Shown: piece after piece, positions 45,849 to 56,210 of the stretch
Numbering within the stretch: position 1 is the stretch's first letter
How the letters are laid out: the number at the start of each line of letters is the position of its first letter
Source: Corallium rubrum
Taxonomy: Eukaryota; Cnidaria; Anthozoa; Scleralcyonacea; Coralliidae
NCBI GenBank assembly: GCA_964035015.1
Contig: OZ036002.1
Span: 13,882,199 to 13,946,198, forward strand
Reading direction: 5' to 3'
Length of the DNA: 64,000 nucleotides
The notes under the pieces: model-generated
Database searches by the model: none
What the model saw: only the letters and a program-made list of their open reading frames with translations
Told to the model about the DNA's origin: nothing
Position numbers and translations under genes: made by a program

Positions 45849-48800
45849 CTAAAAATAAAACAGTATGAAGCCAGCTGGTACAGCACTTACATGTACATGT
45901 ACATGTATACAGATCAATCATCACAAGTCCTCAAAAGAAGCCAGCTTGCTTATCATATTTTGCATGGGTTTATACAATGTGTTTATGGCTGATATAGTGT
46001 ATTGTTATACTGTCAGTAGTTTAGAGCTGTTCCCATCGGTTCATTTTTGTAATCGATTAATCGTTGTCAACAATCGATTAATCGTATTGATTATATATGT
46101 CCTGAATTAAATACGACATGTCCATGGTGGTTTGTCCATTCAAAGGAAGGGGGGTGCTTTTATAAAGTTCTTACTAAATTTGTTGGGGATTGCCTTCCTT
46201 GTCATCACCCAACAATTCAGTCACTATTCACTTTTTAAATCACTGTTTAATCACAGTTATAGATTGCGCACTTTCTCACTCTCACAGTTCACACAAGAGA
46301 CATGACAAGACAGAGATGATATTGATCTGTTTAACAAAACAAGATTAAATCATTCCGGCACCATGCTGTGCAGGGTTGTTATAGATAATCCAATTATTGT
46401 TAAGTATAATCGATTGTGGGGGAAAATGACTGACGACAACATGTTTATTTTTAATAATCACCATTCAATAATCAATTGGATAGTGAAAATTATGAAAAGC
46501 CAGCAGTCACGCATGACTGGCCATGGTTAAGCACCCAGTTGGCAAAGTGTTAAAAATTATGCTGTACTGTATACATATAGAACAGTCGGACATGACTTCT
46601 TAAATCTTAACTATTGGTATAAAATAACTATAATTACCTGGTGCTACTGAAGTTGTGTTTTCTTCTTCCATTGGTTGAGGTGGTGGTGGGGGTGGAGGTG
46701 GAGGTGGGGGAGCAGCTGTATTAGGATCAGGCAGAGGTGGACCACTCATACTAGGCTGCGCTGTTGCATCTAGTTGAGATTGGACTGGAGCTGGTTCAAC
46801 AGGAATAATTTCTGGCAGTTCAGGCACATTAGATCCAGGTACTGAAGGTGCAATTGATGGACCAATTTCTGCACTATATTGAAAAAAGCTTGCCATCAAT
46901 ATACTGTACCGTACATCTGCACATGTAAGTTGAGATGAGGCAATCAGCTGATAATTAATTGACAGTTGCCTAATAGTTGTTTTTTCATAATCAGAATACA
47001 TACAATACTATCAATAGATACAATTATATTACATGACATTATCATCCTGGGTATACTCATGTAACTACAGTATAAACATATACAGTACAATGGCTAGTGC
47101 TATTTCATTCTTGCATGCAGTATGCTTACTGTATTAGGGTCATATGGGCCAGCCAAAAAGAGCCCCTTTATTGTTATGAGAAATTGGTTGTTAATATGTG
47201 AAGCAGAGTACAGTATGAGATTGCCAGATTGGAGTTGACAGAGATAAGAATAAGTCTGATTGTACAATGAATGAGTGGTGTTAAGTCTATCTATGGGGCT
47301 TGGGAGATAAAGTGCCATGTGCAAAGCCAAGGGAAAAATGCGGATGAAATCAGTGTTTGACTTTGTGAAATGGAAGTGGTTGAGATGGCTGGGGTCACAT
47401 GTGTTAGAGGGATGATGGTGATGGCACAGATAAACAAAAGCACATCATATGAAAAGGAGAAGGGAGGCTGAGAATGACATAAGGTAGTGGAGTGGGACAC
47501 AAGAGAGCATTGATTGACAAGAGAGCATTGATTGAAAAGGGAGCCTGACATTTATCCAGCTGTATAAATTAAGGCCCATTTCCAGTACACTACACTTGAT
47601 TTTTGGTACAGCTCCGATAAAAATAGTACACATACCAATTTTACCCATGCTCAGACTACCACTTGGAACAAAGTACAAGCACAAGTAAAATTGGTACTTT
47701 TTATCCAAGCCATACTAAAAATTAAACAAAGTGTAATTAATGACCTTTGACTGCCTGATATTTTTTTGACTGCCTGATATTTTTAGCCCTTATGGTTATT
47801 ACAGGTAGTCAGTACCTAAACTATGTAAAACACACTTTAAAATTTGTAATTGTTTTTTTTAATGGGGTATAATAAAGTATTTTTTGACCTTAAGTGAGGA
47901 AAACAGTTATAATAAAACAAATGTTAAAATTGTTGTTTACCACCCTCATTTGAATTTGAATTTATTAAATTTGCCACTTAAAGTGTGGCAGGAAAGAGGA
48001 ACAGAACTTTTGTTCCAGTTGACACCAACAAGACCTAGGTGTTGATTTTACGGAGGGAGGAAAACCGGAGAACCCGGTGAAAAACCCTCGGAGCACAGGA
48101 AAGACCAACTAAACTCTACTCACATAAGTTCCAAGCTGGCGGAGTACAGCGGGGTTATTCCTAAACGGTCACCCATCCAAGTACTAACCCCGTCCAACCG
48201 GGCTTAACTATTGGTGAGAGGCAGCGCGCTAACAGCACACACCACCCGTGCTCCCCTTGATCATACAGGAACTTGTGTTAGCTTGGCCTGGAATTTCCCT
48301 AAAATGTATCAACAGCAATTGCATTGAAAAGTGCTGTGGAGACTGGAGACAAGCAATTTTGGTAGTCACCATGGCTTTTTCCCACGTGTTTTTGTGGTTT
48401 ATGTAGTCTAGTCCAGTTGATATTCACAATGGTATGACAATATACACCATGGCAAAAACTTGCCATAATTATTGTCTGTAGTGAAAAAAAATTACCATTA
48501 TTGTTTTCCTCTCTTACCACAGCAATTACTGCGAGTGCTGTGATATTGGGGTTTTTAGGTTTTTACAATTAACCTCCCTCCTTAAAAATATTGGGATATT
48601 TACAATTAACCTCCCTCTTTAAAAATATTGGGAGGTCCTAGCCCATTTTGTCACCCTTGGTACAGCATATTCTCAGCTTTACCATACCTCCATGCTAGAT
48701 CATCTGCTATCCCAGGAAGATCTGGCAGGTGAACTGGAACATCAAGTTCTGGTACATCACCAAGATTTGGAATATAGAAATAGTTTGTCAAACCAAGCAA

Positions 48801-49454
48801 CTCCATTTGTTCACGGTTGGTAATAGTCACTGGGGCAGCTGCCAAGTCGTCCTCCTCCTCATCAAGACCCTTTCTGGTCTTGGTGATAGCTCCCTCTAAA
48901 GGATCCAAAACAACGTACTTTTTGTACGGATTCTCTGTGGTATTGAACAACAGCAAAGAACTAACAGACGGGATATCTTTGGGCAAACCTCCTAACCCTT
49001 GGTCCGCCTTATCGCCTTTCTTCTTTGCCGTATTTAGCTGCACGTTATAGAATTGCAATTTCTCTTTGATGCTTTCGTGGTCGACCTTAGGAAACTTGCT
49101 TACCACATCATAATTCTTGTCCATGGCCGGTAGTGGATTGTCATCCAGGCCATCGCACTTGTGTAAAGACGTATAAAGCTGTAGTCTGTCAGGAGCTGGG
49201 TACTTCGCACTAGAGAAGACGCGAATTGCTTTTCTACTTCCTCTAATTTTGTCTATGCGAGCTTGCGCTACATTTACCCTCTTGTCGATGGCAGAAAGCC
49301 TATCGCGATTTTCCGTAACTCGCTTTTCGATTTTGGAAAATACATCATTAGAGACTTGTTGGAGATACTCCAGAGCATTGACCATTTGGAAGATAGATTC
49401 CTCTTTGCGCAGTCCAGGCAACACTAACGGCACGTCGTACGTAACTCCAGGCAT
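45487..49454 (-). CDS. WASHC1: WASH complex subunit 1 (complete, three exons)
   Basis: Exons 49454-48688, 46873-46638 and 45848-45487 have AG/GT borders and join in phase to 454 codons plus stop, close to the usual length of about 465. The N-terminal WASH homology domain begins MPGVTYDVPLVLPGLRKEE and includes IFQMVNALEYLQQV, the YAPDRLQLY-like PAPDRLQLYTSL, and NYFYIPNLGDVPELDVP. The central exon carries SAEIGPSIAPSVPG and a polyproline run (12 P). The last exon is the VCA segment: RADLMAAIRNAGGAGKAKL (WH2-like), LMSDLFTKLQMRRKGISG (connector) and a terminal acidic SGEWDA. WASHC1 activates Arp2/3 to build branched actin on endosomes. The gene appears intact, and its first intron carries a 5S-like SINE. 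Confidence 0.97.
46638..46873 (-). CDS. WASHC1: WASHC1 exon 2 (proline-rich)
   Basis: Acceptor CAATATAG, donor GTAATT. Encodes SAEIGPSIAPSVPGSNVPEL and the polyproline tract that binds profilin-actin in the family. Confidence 0.95.
47960..48258 (-). mobile_element. 5S-rRNA-like SINE, copy 3 (uninterrupted)
   Basis: The most complete copy. On the - strand: head GGGGAGCACGGGTGGTGTGT, 5S-like segment at 48152-48209 with GGTTAGTACTTGGATGGGTG, body with AGAGTTTAGTTGG, and an AATAAATTCAAATTC tail. It lies in WASHC1 intron 1, in the same orientation as the gene. Confidence 0.85.
48688..49454 (-). CDS. WASHC1: WASHC1 exon 1 (WASH homology domain)
   Basis: The ATG at 49454 is in frame with the conserved MPGVTYDVPL start. 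The donor is TGGAG followed by GTATGG. It ends after two bases of a Ser codon completed by exon 2. Confidence 0.96.
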
Positions 49455-49798
49455 TTTCTGTTCTTTTCTACATACACTTTTAAATAATAGCAAAACGAAA
49501 GCTCATACACGAAGAAAGGAAATGGTTGGAGCAAAGTGCAAACTCGCGAGGGAACCACGCGAGAAAATGTGGAAAGAAACACGCGAGGAGAGCGGAAGAA
49601 GTCGCGCAAACGAATTTTCTAATTAAATATTACCCTGTAAACAGACTGTCTTTAGGGGGGTGTGGCTTTGGGAGAAGAGAATTAAATATATAAAAATAAT
49701 TCTTGTTTGCACAACTATTTTTTTTTATTAAAGTAACAAGAAAGAGACCCCCGCAAACATCCGACACTTGTCGCGCATGCGCGAAGTTACCTTGGTTA
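49455..49798. promoter_or_regulatory. Presumed WASHC1 5' UTR and promoter
   Basis: The 345 bases between the WASHC1 start codon and the left end of the large transposon must hold the gene's 5' UTR and core promoter on the - strand. No TATA box was picked out. The transposon sits very close upstream of the gene. Confidence 0.4.
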
Positions 49799-49806
49799 CA
49801 AAGTTC

Positions 49807-52411
49807 GGTTGATGTTTCATGTATCGGTGTCACCAAATCAGCCAGATAAATTTTCATATATACCACCCTAAAGTATCCCCTTGGTATAGTGACTTGACCT
49901 TATTGTGACCCAAATATGCTATCTTTGTTAACCCCAGTTATCCCAGTTATCCTAGTTATCTTGGTTATCCTAGTTATCCTAGTTATCTTAGTTATCTTAG
50001 TCATCCTAGTCATCCTAGTTATCCTAGTTATCTTAGTTCTTTTAGTTATCCTAGTTCTTCTAGTTATCCTAGTTCTTTTAGTTATCCTAGCTCTTTTAGT
50101 TATCCTAGTTCTTTTAGTTATCCTAGTTCTTTTAGTTATCCTAGTTCTTTTAGTTATCCTAGTTATCTTAGTTCTTTTAGTTATCCTAGTTATTATCTTA
50201 GTTCTTTTAGTTATCTTAGTTATCCTAGTTCTTTTAGTTATCATAGTTATCTTAGTTCTTTTAGTTATCCTAGTTCTTTTAGTTATCCTAGTTCTTTTAG
50301 TTATCCTAGTTATCCTAGTTATCTTAGTTCTTTTAGTTATCCTAGTTATCTTAGTTCTTTTAGTTATCTTAGTTATCCTAGTTATCCTAGTTCTTTTAGT
50401 TATCTTAGTTCTTTTAGTTATCCTAGTTCTTTTAGTTATCCTAGTTCTTTTACTTATCCTAGTTCTTTTAGTTATCCTAGTTCTTTTAGTTATCCTAGTT
50501 CTTTTAGTTATCCTAGTTCTTTTAGTTATCCTAGTTCTTTTAGTTATCCTAGTTCTTTTAGTTATCTTAGTTATCCTAGTTATCCTAGTTCTTTTAGTTA
50601 TCCTAGTTCTTTTAGTTATCTTAGTTATCCTAGTTATCTTAGTTCTTTTAGTTATCCTAGTTCTTTTAGTTATCTTAGTTATCCTAGTTATCTTAGTTCT
50701 TTTAGTTATCCTAGTTCTTTTAATTATCCTAGTTCTTTTAATTATCCTAGTTCTTTTAGTTATCCTAGTTCTTTTAGTTATCTTAGTTATCCTAGTTATC
50801 CTAGTTCTTTTAGTTATCCTAGTTCTTTTAGTTATCTTAGTTATCCTAGTTATCTTAGTTCTTTTAGTTATCCTAGTTCTTTTAGTTATCTTGGTTCTTT
50901 TAGTTATCCTAGTTATCTTAGTTCTTTTAGTTATCCTAGTTCTTTTAGTTATCCTAATTATCCTAGTTATCCTAGTTATCCTAGTTCTTTTAGTTATCTT
51001 AGTTCTTTTAGTTATCCTAGTTCTTTTAGTTATCCTAGTTCTTTTAGTTATCCTAGTTATCTTAGTTCTTTTAGTTATCCTAGTTATTATCTTAGTTCTT
51101 TTAGTTATCCTAGTTATCCTTGTTCTTTTAGTTATCCTAGTTCTTTCAGTTATCCTAGTTCTTTTAGTTATCCTAGTTATCTTAGTTCTTTTAGTTATCC
51201 TAGTTATTATCTTAGTTCTTTTAGTTATCCTAGTTATCCTAGTTCTTTTAGTTATCATAGTTATCTTAGTTCTTTTAGTTATCCTAGTTCTTTTAGTTAT
51301 CCTAGTTCTTTTAGTTATTCTAGTTATCCTAGTTATCTTAGTTCTTTTAGTTATCCTAGTTATCTTAGTTCTTTTAGTTATCTTAGTTATCCTAGTTATC
51401 CTAGTTCTTTTAGTTATCTTAGTTCTTTTAGTTATCCTAGTTCTTTTAGTTATCCTAGTTCTTTTAGTTATCCTAGTTCTTTTAGTTACCCTAGTTCTTT
51501 TAGTTATCCTAGTTCTTTTAGTTATCCTAGTTCTTTTAGTTATCCTAGTTCTTTTAGTTATCTTAGTTATCCTAGTTATCCTAGTTCTTTTAGTTATCCT
51601 AGTTCTTTTAGTTATCTTAGTTATCCTAGTTATCTTAGTTCTTTTAGTTATCCTAGTTCTTTTAGTTATCTTGGTTCTTTTAGTTATCTTGGTTCTTTTA
51701 GTTATCCTAGTTATCTTAGTTCTTTTAGTTATCCTAGTTCTTTTAGTTATCCTAATTATCCTAGTTATCCTAGTTATCCTAGTTCTTTTAGTTATCCTGG
51801 TTCTTTTAGTTATCTTAGTTCTTTTAGTTATCTTAGTTCTTTTAGTTATCCTAGTTCTTTTAGTTATCCTAGTTCTTTTAGTTATCCTAGTTCTTTTAGT
51901 TATCCTAGTTCTTTTAGTTATCCTAGTTCTTTTATTTATCCTAGTTTTCTTAGTTATCTTAGTTCTTTTAGTTATCTTAGTTCTTTTAGTTATCCTAGTT
52001 ATCGTAGTTCTTTTAGTTATCTTAGTTCTTTTAGTTCTTTTAGTTATCTTAGTTCTTTCAGTTATCTTAGTTCTTTTAGTTATCGTAGTTATCTTAGTTA
52101 TCTTAGTTATCTTAGTTTTTCTACTTATCTTAGTTTTTCTACTTATCTTAGTTATCTTATGAATGAAAAATTGGATATTTTTATTTCTGGAATTATTTGT
52201 GGGAACAATTAAAGTTGTCTTAATCGTATGCTATTATAGAATACGCAAAATTAAGTACTGCATTTTTTGTATTGAAAATAGCTGTCCATCATGTTATAAA
52301 CGAGTTGCTTACATTCAATCTGTGGAAATTAGTAGCGATATAGAAAATATAAACAAGACACAGACTCACTTGTGTTAAAAACTATAAGTATGTTTATTTA
52401 CCATTTGAAAC
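49807..52411 (+). repeat. Left terminal inverted repeat of the 8.5-kb element
   Basis: Mirrors 56211-58344. The unique inner part encodes a 71-residue frame (MKNWIFLFLELFVGTIKVVL start at 52163) that is preserved as 73 residues in the right TIR, with a small in-frame insertion there. Confidence 0.92.
49930..52155 (+). repeat. 9-bp minisatellite array in the left TIR
   Basis: Made of AGTTATCCT, AGTTATCTT and AGTTCTTTT nonamers in varying order. Longer blocks (for example AGTTATTATCTTAGTTCTTT at about 50190, 51085 and 51206) recur at roughly 120 and 900 bases, showing higher-order duplication. Its period of nine keeps frames open over 700 codons, which are not genes. Confidence 0.96.
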
Positions 52412-52503
52412 AGTTTTCAGTGTTAAGTTTGAATACACATTTCTATATGATCATGAGTGAGATTGTCATGCATTTCCGCCATGATATAATATGGCATAAA
52501 TCA

Positions 52504-52991
52504 TTAGCTGTATTTTTTTTTTTCTAATTGTTTTTTTATTTCAAGCAGTGTGCGTAAGCCAATCGGAAGATTAAAACCAAAGCTAACTAATATGTGAATG
52601 AGACCAACAAATGATTTGTGAATTATTTCCGGTGAAATTTGGTGCAAAGAATCATACGAAAGCACAAGAGAACAAATAGCATAATATTCTAGCAAATTTG
52701 GATCACCAACATGTACGTTTTCCCCCATGTCCTGCATAAACGATACGGATCTTTTAGTAGGAGTTTTTTGAAAATCGTGTTTGAACCTTTTGCGTCGTCC
52801 TTTAGGTGAATTATTTGTAGTTTTTTCGATATTACCACCACATTCTTTGCCACCACATAAGCCATGACACTTACACATCTTTCCACAAGCCCCCTTGCAT
52901 GAACAACGCGAATTATATTTTCTTTTTAACTTTGCGTCCGGCTTTTGGTTAATACCACATCTGCAACTTTTCTTTTCGTCTTTTTCTTGCC
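52504..52991 (-). CDS. Transposon gene 3' exon: Cys-rich CXC-like C-terminus
   Basis: The exon opens after an acceptor TTCTTAAATAG and encodes KSCRCGINQKPDAK, then RCSCKGACGKMCKCHGLCGG, a CXC/tesmin-like zinc-binding pattern of spaced cysteines. A non-Cys tail ends LLEIKKQLEKKKYS. It joins in phase with the donor GAAG/GTAAGA at 53526 to the OTU-containing exon, so it is the C-terminus of the same protein. CXC-type modules occur in several eukaryotic transposases, where they are thought to bind DNA. Confidence 0.7.
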
Positions 52992-53050
52992 CTATTTAAG
53001 AAGTAAATGAAATTGGTATTGATGATAATAATACTAGTAATAAAGGTATA

Positions 53051-53190
53051 GAGAATAATACATGGATGTGCGGAAAATGTATTTTGAGTGTTGACCAAAA
53101 TATCTCACGAGTGAGCGAAGCGAACGAGTAAGATATCGTGGTCAAAACGAGAAATAAATTTCATATTTCCGCACATCCATGTATTGTTCT
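53051..53190. mobile_element. Palindromic MITE inside the transposon's intron
   Basis: AATACATGGATGTGCGGAAA mirrors TTTCCGCACATCCATGTATT. The centre is GAGTGAGCGAAGCGAACGAG, with GCGAAGC at 53115-53121. It lies in the 52992-53526 intron, and a half copy is at 28488. Confidence 0.88.
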
Positions 53191-53526
53191 GTTTATTATA
53201 TAAAAAATTGTCCTTTTGCCTCACAAGAATTGCATTAAACTATAATGCCGATTCAGCGATAATCGTCACATGTGAGATTTTCATGAATAATCACACATGT
53301 GAGATGATCATTTTTATTAGTGGCGGAAAAATCAATACAACATTCTATTTTATATAATAAAATACTTATAATAATGATGATGATAATAATAATAATAAGA
53401 AGAATAATAATACTAGGTTCAGCAGGTTCTTATATAATTGGGTTTATATTCCAAAAATTTTAGCCTACAGGTTCTTAATCACTAGATTCTTATATGCGGG
53501 TTTTTACTATATGTAATATATCTTAC

Positions 53527-54676
53527 CTTCTTCGCGCCTTTTTGTAGTATCCACATTACCCCCCTCTTTTTCGGTATCTAAACCATGGTCAATAGTTTTA
53601 GCTTCATTTCTTTTATCATGAACTAAGGCATTGTAATGTCCTGGTCGAGCATGATTATATGAAAGATAGAGTGGTTCTGCATGGCTGTGAATGTCTCTTC
53701 CTGACACAGTTAGAACAGGAGTGCTTGCTTGAGTAGATAAAATAAGTATTGGAATGCGAAGGACATTGGACATGGCCAAAGGCATACAATCTCTAAGCCT
53801 TGTTGCAAATGTACCTGAATTCCTGAATCTTTTAGCTTCTAGAAATACATCGGGATCTTCACCAACTAAGAACTGTTGATATTCATGCATGTAGGGTCCC
53901 TGCCATTCATCGACTATTAGTTGACGTAAACGATCTATAAGTTGTTCCAAGTCAATTTCGCGTGTTATACCAAGCTCATTCAAGAAAGACAGGTATTCAG
54001 TGCATTGATTATTGCGCAACATGAGCCGTAATTGCCATCCCACAGCAGCAAAAAAGCAATTTCCATCCCCTTGAATCTCCTGTACAGTTAAACCGAATGA
54101 TGCAGCCCTGTCTTCTAAAAAATTCCCTTCGGGCATGTTGTCCTGTCTCGGAATATGGTGAGGTATAAGAAAGGGAAAAGAATATTCATTAAAAACCCGG
54201 GATTGCAGTATATCGGTAAACTGTTTGCTAGTTTGAAACAGGCTTAGGGCTCGGGTTGCAACTTCTAGGTACATCAGTGTCTGGCGATTTGTTATTTCTG
54301 ATGGGTCTAGCCTCACGTAATCGTGTTCCGGATTGGTTTTTGACTTTAGTTCGACTTCTAAACTTTCGGCAAGTTGCTTGATCTTATATTGTATTTCCTG
54401 TATTTTTTTGGTAGACAGAGAACTTAAAGTAATTTCTTCTGCATTTGCTTCGGAATATTCACCAATATCTATCTTTCTTCGTACTCCAAACGATTCTTTA
54501 TTGATATTCGACAAAGCACTGTCATACATAGTATCACTGACACTAGTATCGTATGGACTTGTCATACCGGATTTTAAAATTAAGTCATCCACATCTGTCT
54601 CCCTATTCGGTTTTTTCTTATTGTTTATCGCAAAGAACATGCGCGAAAATCTTGCATATGCAAATGCGACACCCAA
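53527..54676 (-). CDS. OTU-type cysteine protease domain of the transposon protein
   Basis: After about 180 linker residues the frame reads VQEIQGDGNCFFAAVGWQLR, the OTU catalytic D-x-x-C block. A second block, YLSYNHARPGHYNALV, supplies the catalytic His. OTU domains are mostly deubiquitinases. Both catalytic residues are kept. The upstream part (GVAFAYARFSRMFFAINNKK) looks like the continuation of the transposase C-terminal helix region, one frame away from the transposase core at 54618-55205. I therefore infer a single transposase-OTU-CXC polypeptide with a frameshift near 54675. Confidence 0.8.
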
Positions 54677-55205
54677 ACGTTGACTTGATAAAAAAAATTT
54701 TCATCTCCCGATGAATACGCTCATTTTTTGATGTCGAACATTGCGGTTGTATTGCACTCAGGCAACCTTTTTTAATATGCTTCACAATATTTTGCAATGC
54801 CCGTGTTCCATTTGTAGATATAACAGGCGTGTCTCTCCATTTCACGTCTTTCCATTTCCGAGTAAATCTGTCAAGATTGTCAAGAAGAACGTTACAACTT
54901 GGCGTAGCCATCGTTCGTTTATTACCGAGGTCACGAATATCACGAAAAACTAGTCTGTAATCATTGGACACCTCTTTGTAAAAAGGATTACGCTTTGAAA
55001 TTGTTTTAACGAATCTTTGAACTGCGTGGAATAAATCTAGCTTAACTGGCACGCCTGGAAAGAGTTGATTTAATTTTTCCGCCCATTTGCAACAGTTGTC
55101 TATGCATATCCCATCCAGTTTTGTGTTGTTGTTTTTGAAACGACACATTAAGTCGGAAAACATTGGCCAAACCTCTTCTATACTTTCTGTGGACGCCATT
55201 GCCAC
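54618..55205 (-). pseudogene. DDE-type transposase core (degraded)
   Basis: Contains LDGICIDNCCKWAEKL, then VKLDLFHAVQRFVKTISKRN, VFRDIRDLGNKR, and KHIKKGCLSAIQPQCSTSKNERIHREM. The pattern of an acidic D, a D-x-FH with a following basic helix, and a late N-E-x-x-H resembles the catalytic layout of ISL3/MULE-type DDE transposases. The first catalytic Asp region expected before TESIEEVWPMFSDL is missing: at about 55205 the frame jumps to the upstream segment, which points to an internal deletion. The 3' end runs out of frame into the OTU part. Host-type or viral origin is not suggested. Confidence 0.7.
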
Positions 55206-55455
55206 TCTCTATTAATTGCCCAACTAACCTTATCAGACTAACAGAAAAACCAGATTGATGAGTTAATTGAAACGGATGATAAACAGCAGGGAGATTTTCA
55301 AGAACATGCGGATGATTGCCAAATATTTCATGACTGTTTTTACATGTATACACCCTACTAACAAGGTATGCACAAGAACCAACGTGAAAAATAATTCTAG
55401 GTTGTTGTCGCTCAGATATTCCATTTCGCCAATTATTCGAAACTGTAACATCCAA
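55195..55455 (-). pseudogene. Upstream fragment of the transposase gene
   Basis: Reads NGISERQQPRIIFHVGSCAY, TCKNSHEIFGNHPHVL, and FQLTHQSGFSVSLIRLV, likely the N-terminal zinc/targeting part of the same protein. It is in a different frame from the core, consistent with deletion of the intervening part. No start ATG is visible. Confidence 0.55.
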
Positions 55456-55573
55456 TGTATTGCATCACAATACTATATAATGCATTTCTGTTTTGCAATT
55501 ATTTCACCATAAGGATTGCGCATAGCGTTATGTAATGATTTTCCTTTTTCTTCTAAATTTATATTCAAAATAG

Positions 55574-56041
55574 CCTGATCAAAATAGACGGAATGAAGAA
55601 GATTCTGATAGTAGTAGCAACGAAGATTCTGAGAGTAGCAACGAAGATTCTGAGAATAGCAACGAAGATTCTGAGAGTAGCAATGAAGATTCTGAGAGTA
55701 GTAACAAAGATTCTCAGAGTAGCAACAAAGATTCTGAGAGTATCAACAAAGATTCTGAGAGTAGTAACAAAGATTCTGAGAGTAGCAACAAAGACTCTGA
55801 GAGTAGTACCGAGGATGAGGATATGCCTGTTGACGAAGATATGGTCGACGATGAAGAACGTGACGACAGTTCTGGTCCAGCCCAAGAAAAGGATGACCAA
55901 GAAAAATCTGCATCAGAGCAGGAAGAGGAAGAAGCAGAAATCCCGCACAAAAAAATACCGCGTATGCTAACTAACCTATTTGATGGAGCCTGCAGTAAAC
56001 CTCTTGGCAACAAAAGACAACGAAACCAACATTTTAAGTAA
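55574..56041 (+). CDS. Acidic Ser/Asp/Glu-repeat protein, 3' exon (in the transposon)
   Basis: An acceptor-like TATTCAAAATAG precedes a 155-codon frame. It opens PDQNRRNEEDSD, has about ten SSNKDSE/SSNEDSE heptads coded by a 21-bp tandem repeat (55610-55810), a highly acidic middle (EDEDMPVDEDMVDDEERDD) and a basic end (KPLGNKRQRNQHFK). It runs opposite to the transposase gene. The function is unknown; acidic tails of this sort occur in histone- or DNA-binding chaperones and in transposon accessory proteins. Confidence 0.5.
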   Translation, partial: PDQNRRNEEDSDSSSNEDSESSNEDSENSNEDSESSNEDSESSNKDSQSSNKDSESINKDSESSNKDSESSNKDSESSTEDEDMPVDEDMVDDEERDDSSGPAQEKDDQEKSASEQEEEEAEIPHKKIPRMLTNLFDGACSKPLGNKRQRNQHFK

Positions 56042-56210
56042 AGTTTTACATTTATCAACCATGCAGAGTCCTTTTCATGAAATTAAACGTGCAAAATTAG
56101 TAAAGAGAGTAAACTGTGAACAGTCATGCAATATCAGTCAGTGATTAACGCGAGTACAAGCCGTTAGAATGAAATAAGCATAAAAAAGATGGCGCCTTGT
56201 GCATCATGTA

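Noticed and set aside
49900-52162. ORFs of 452 and 748 codons, and 589 and 610 codons at 56416-58248
   Set aside because: They are produced by the 9-bp period of the minisatellite, which keeps all frames open. There is no composition or domain typical of a protein.
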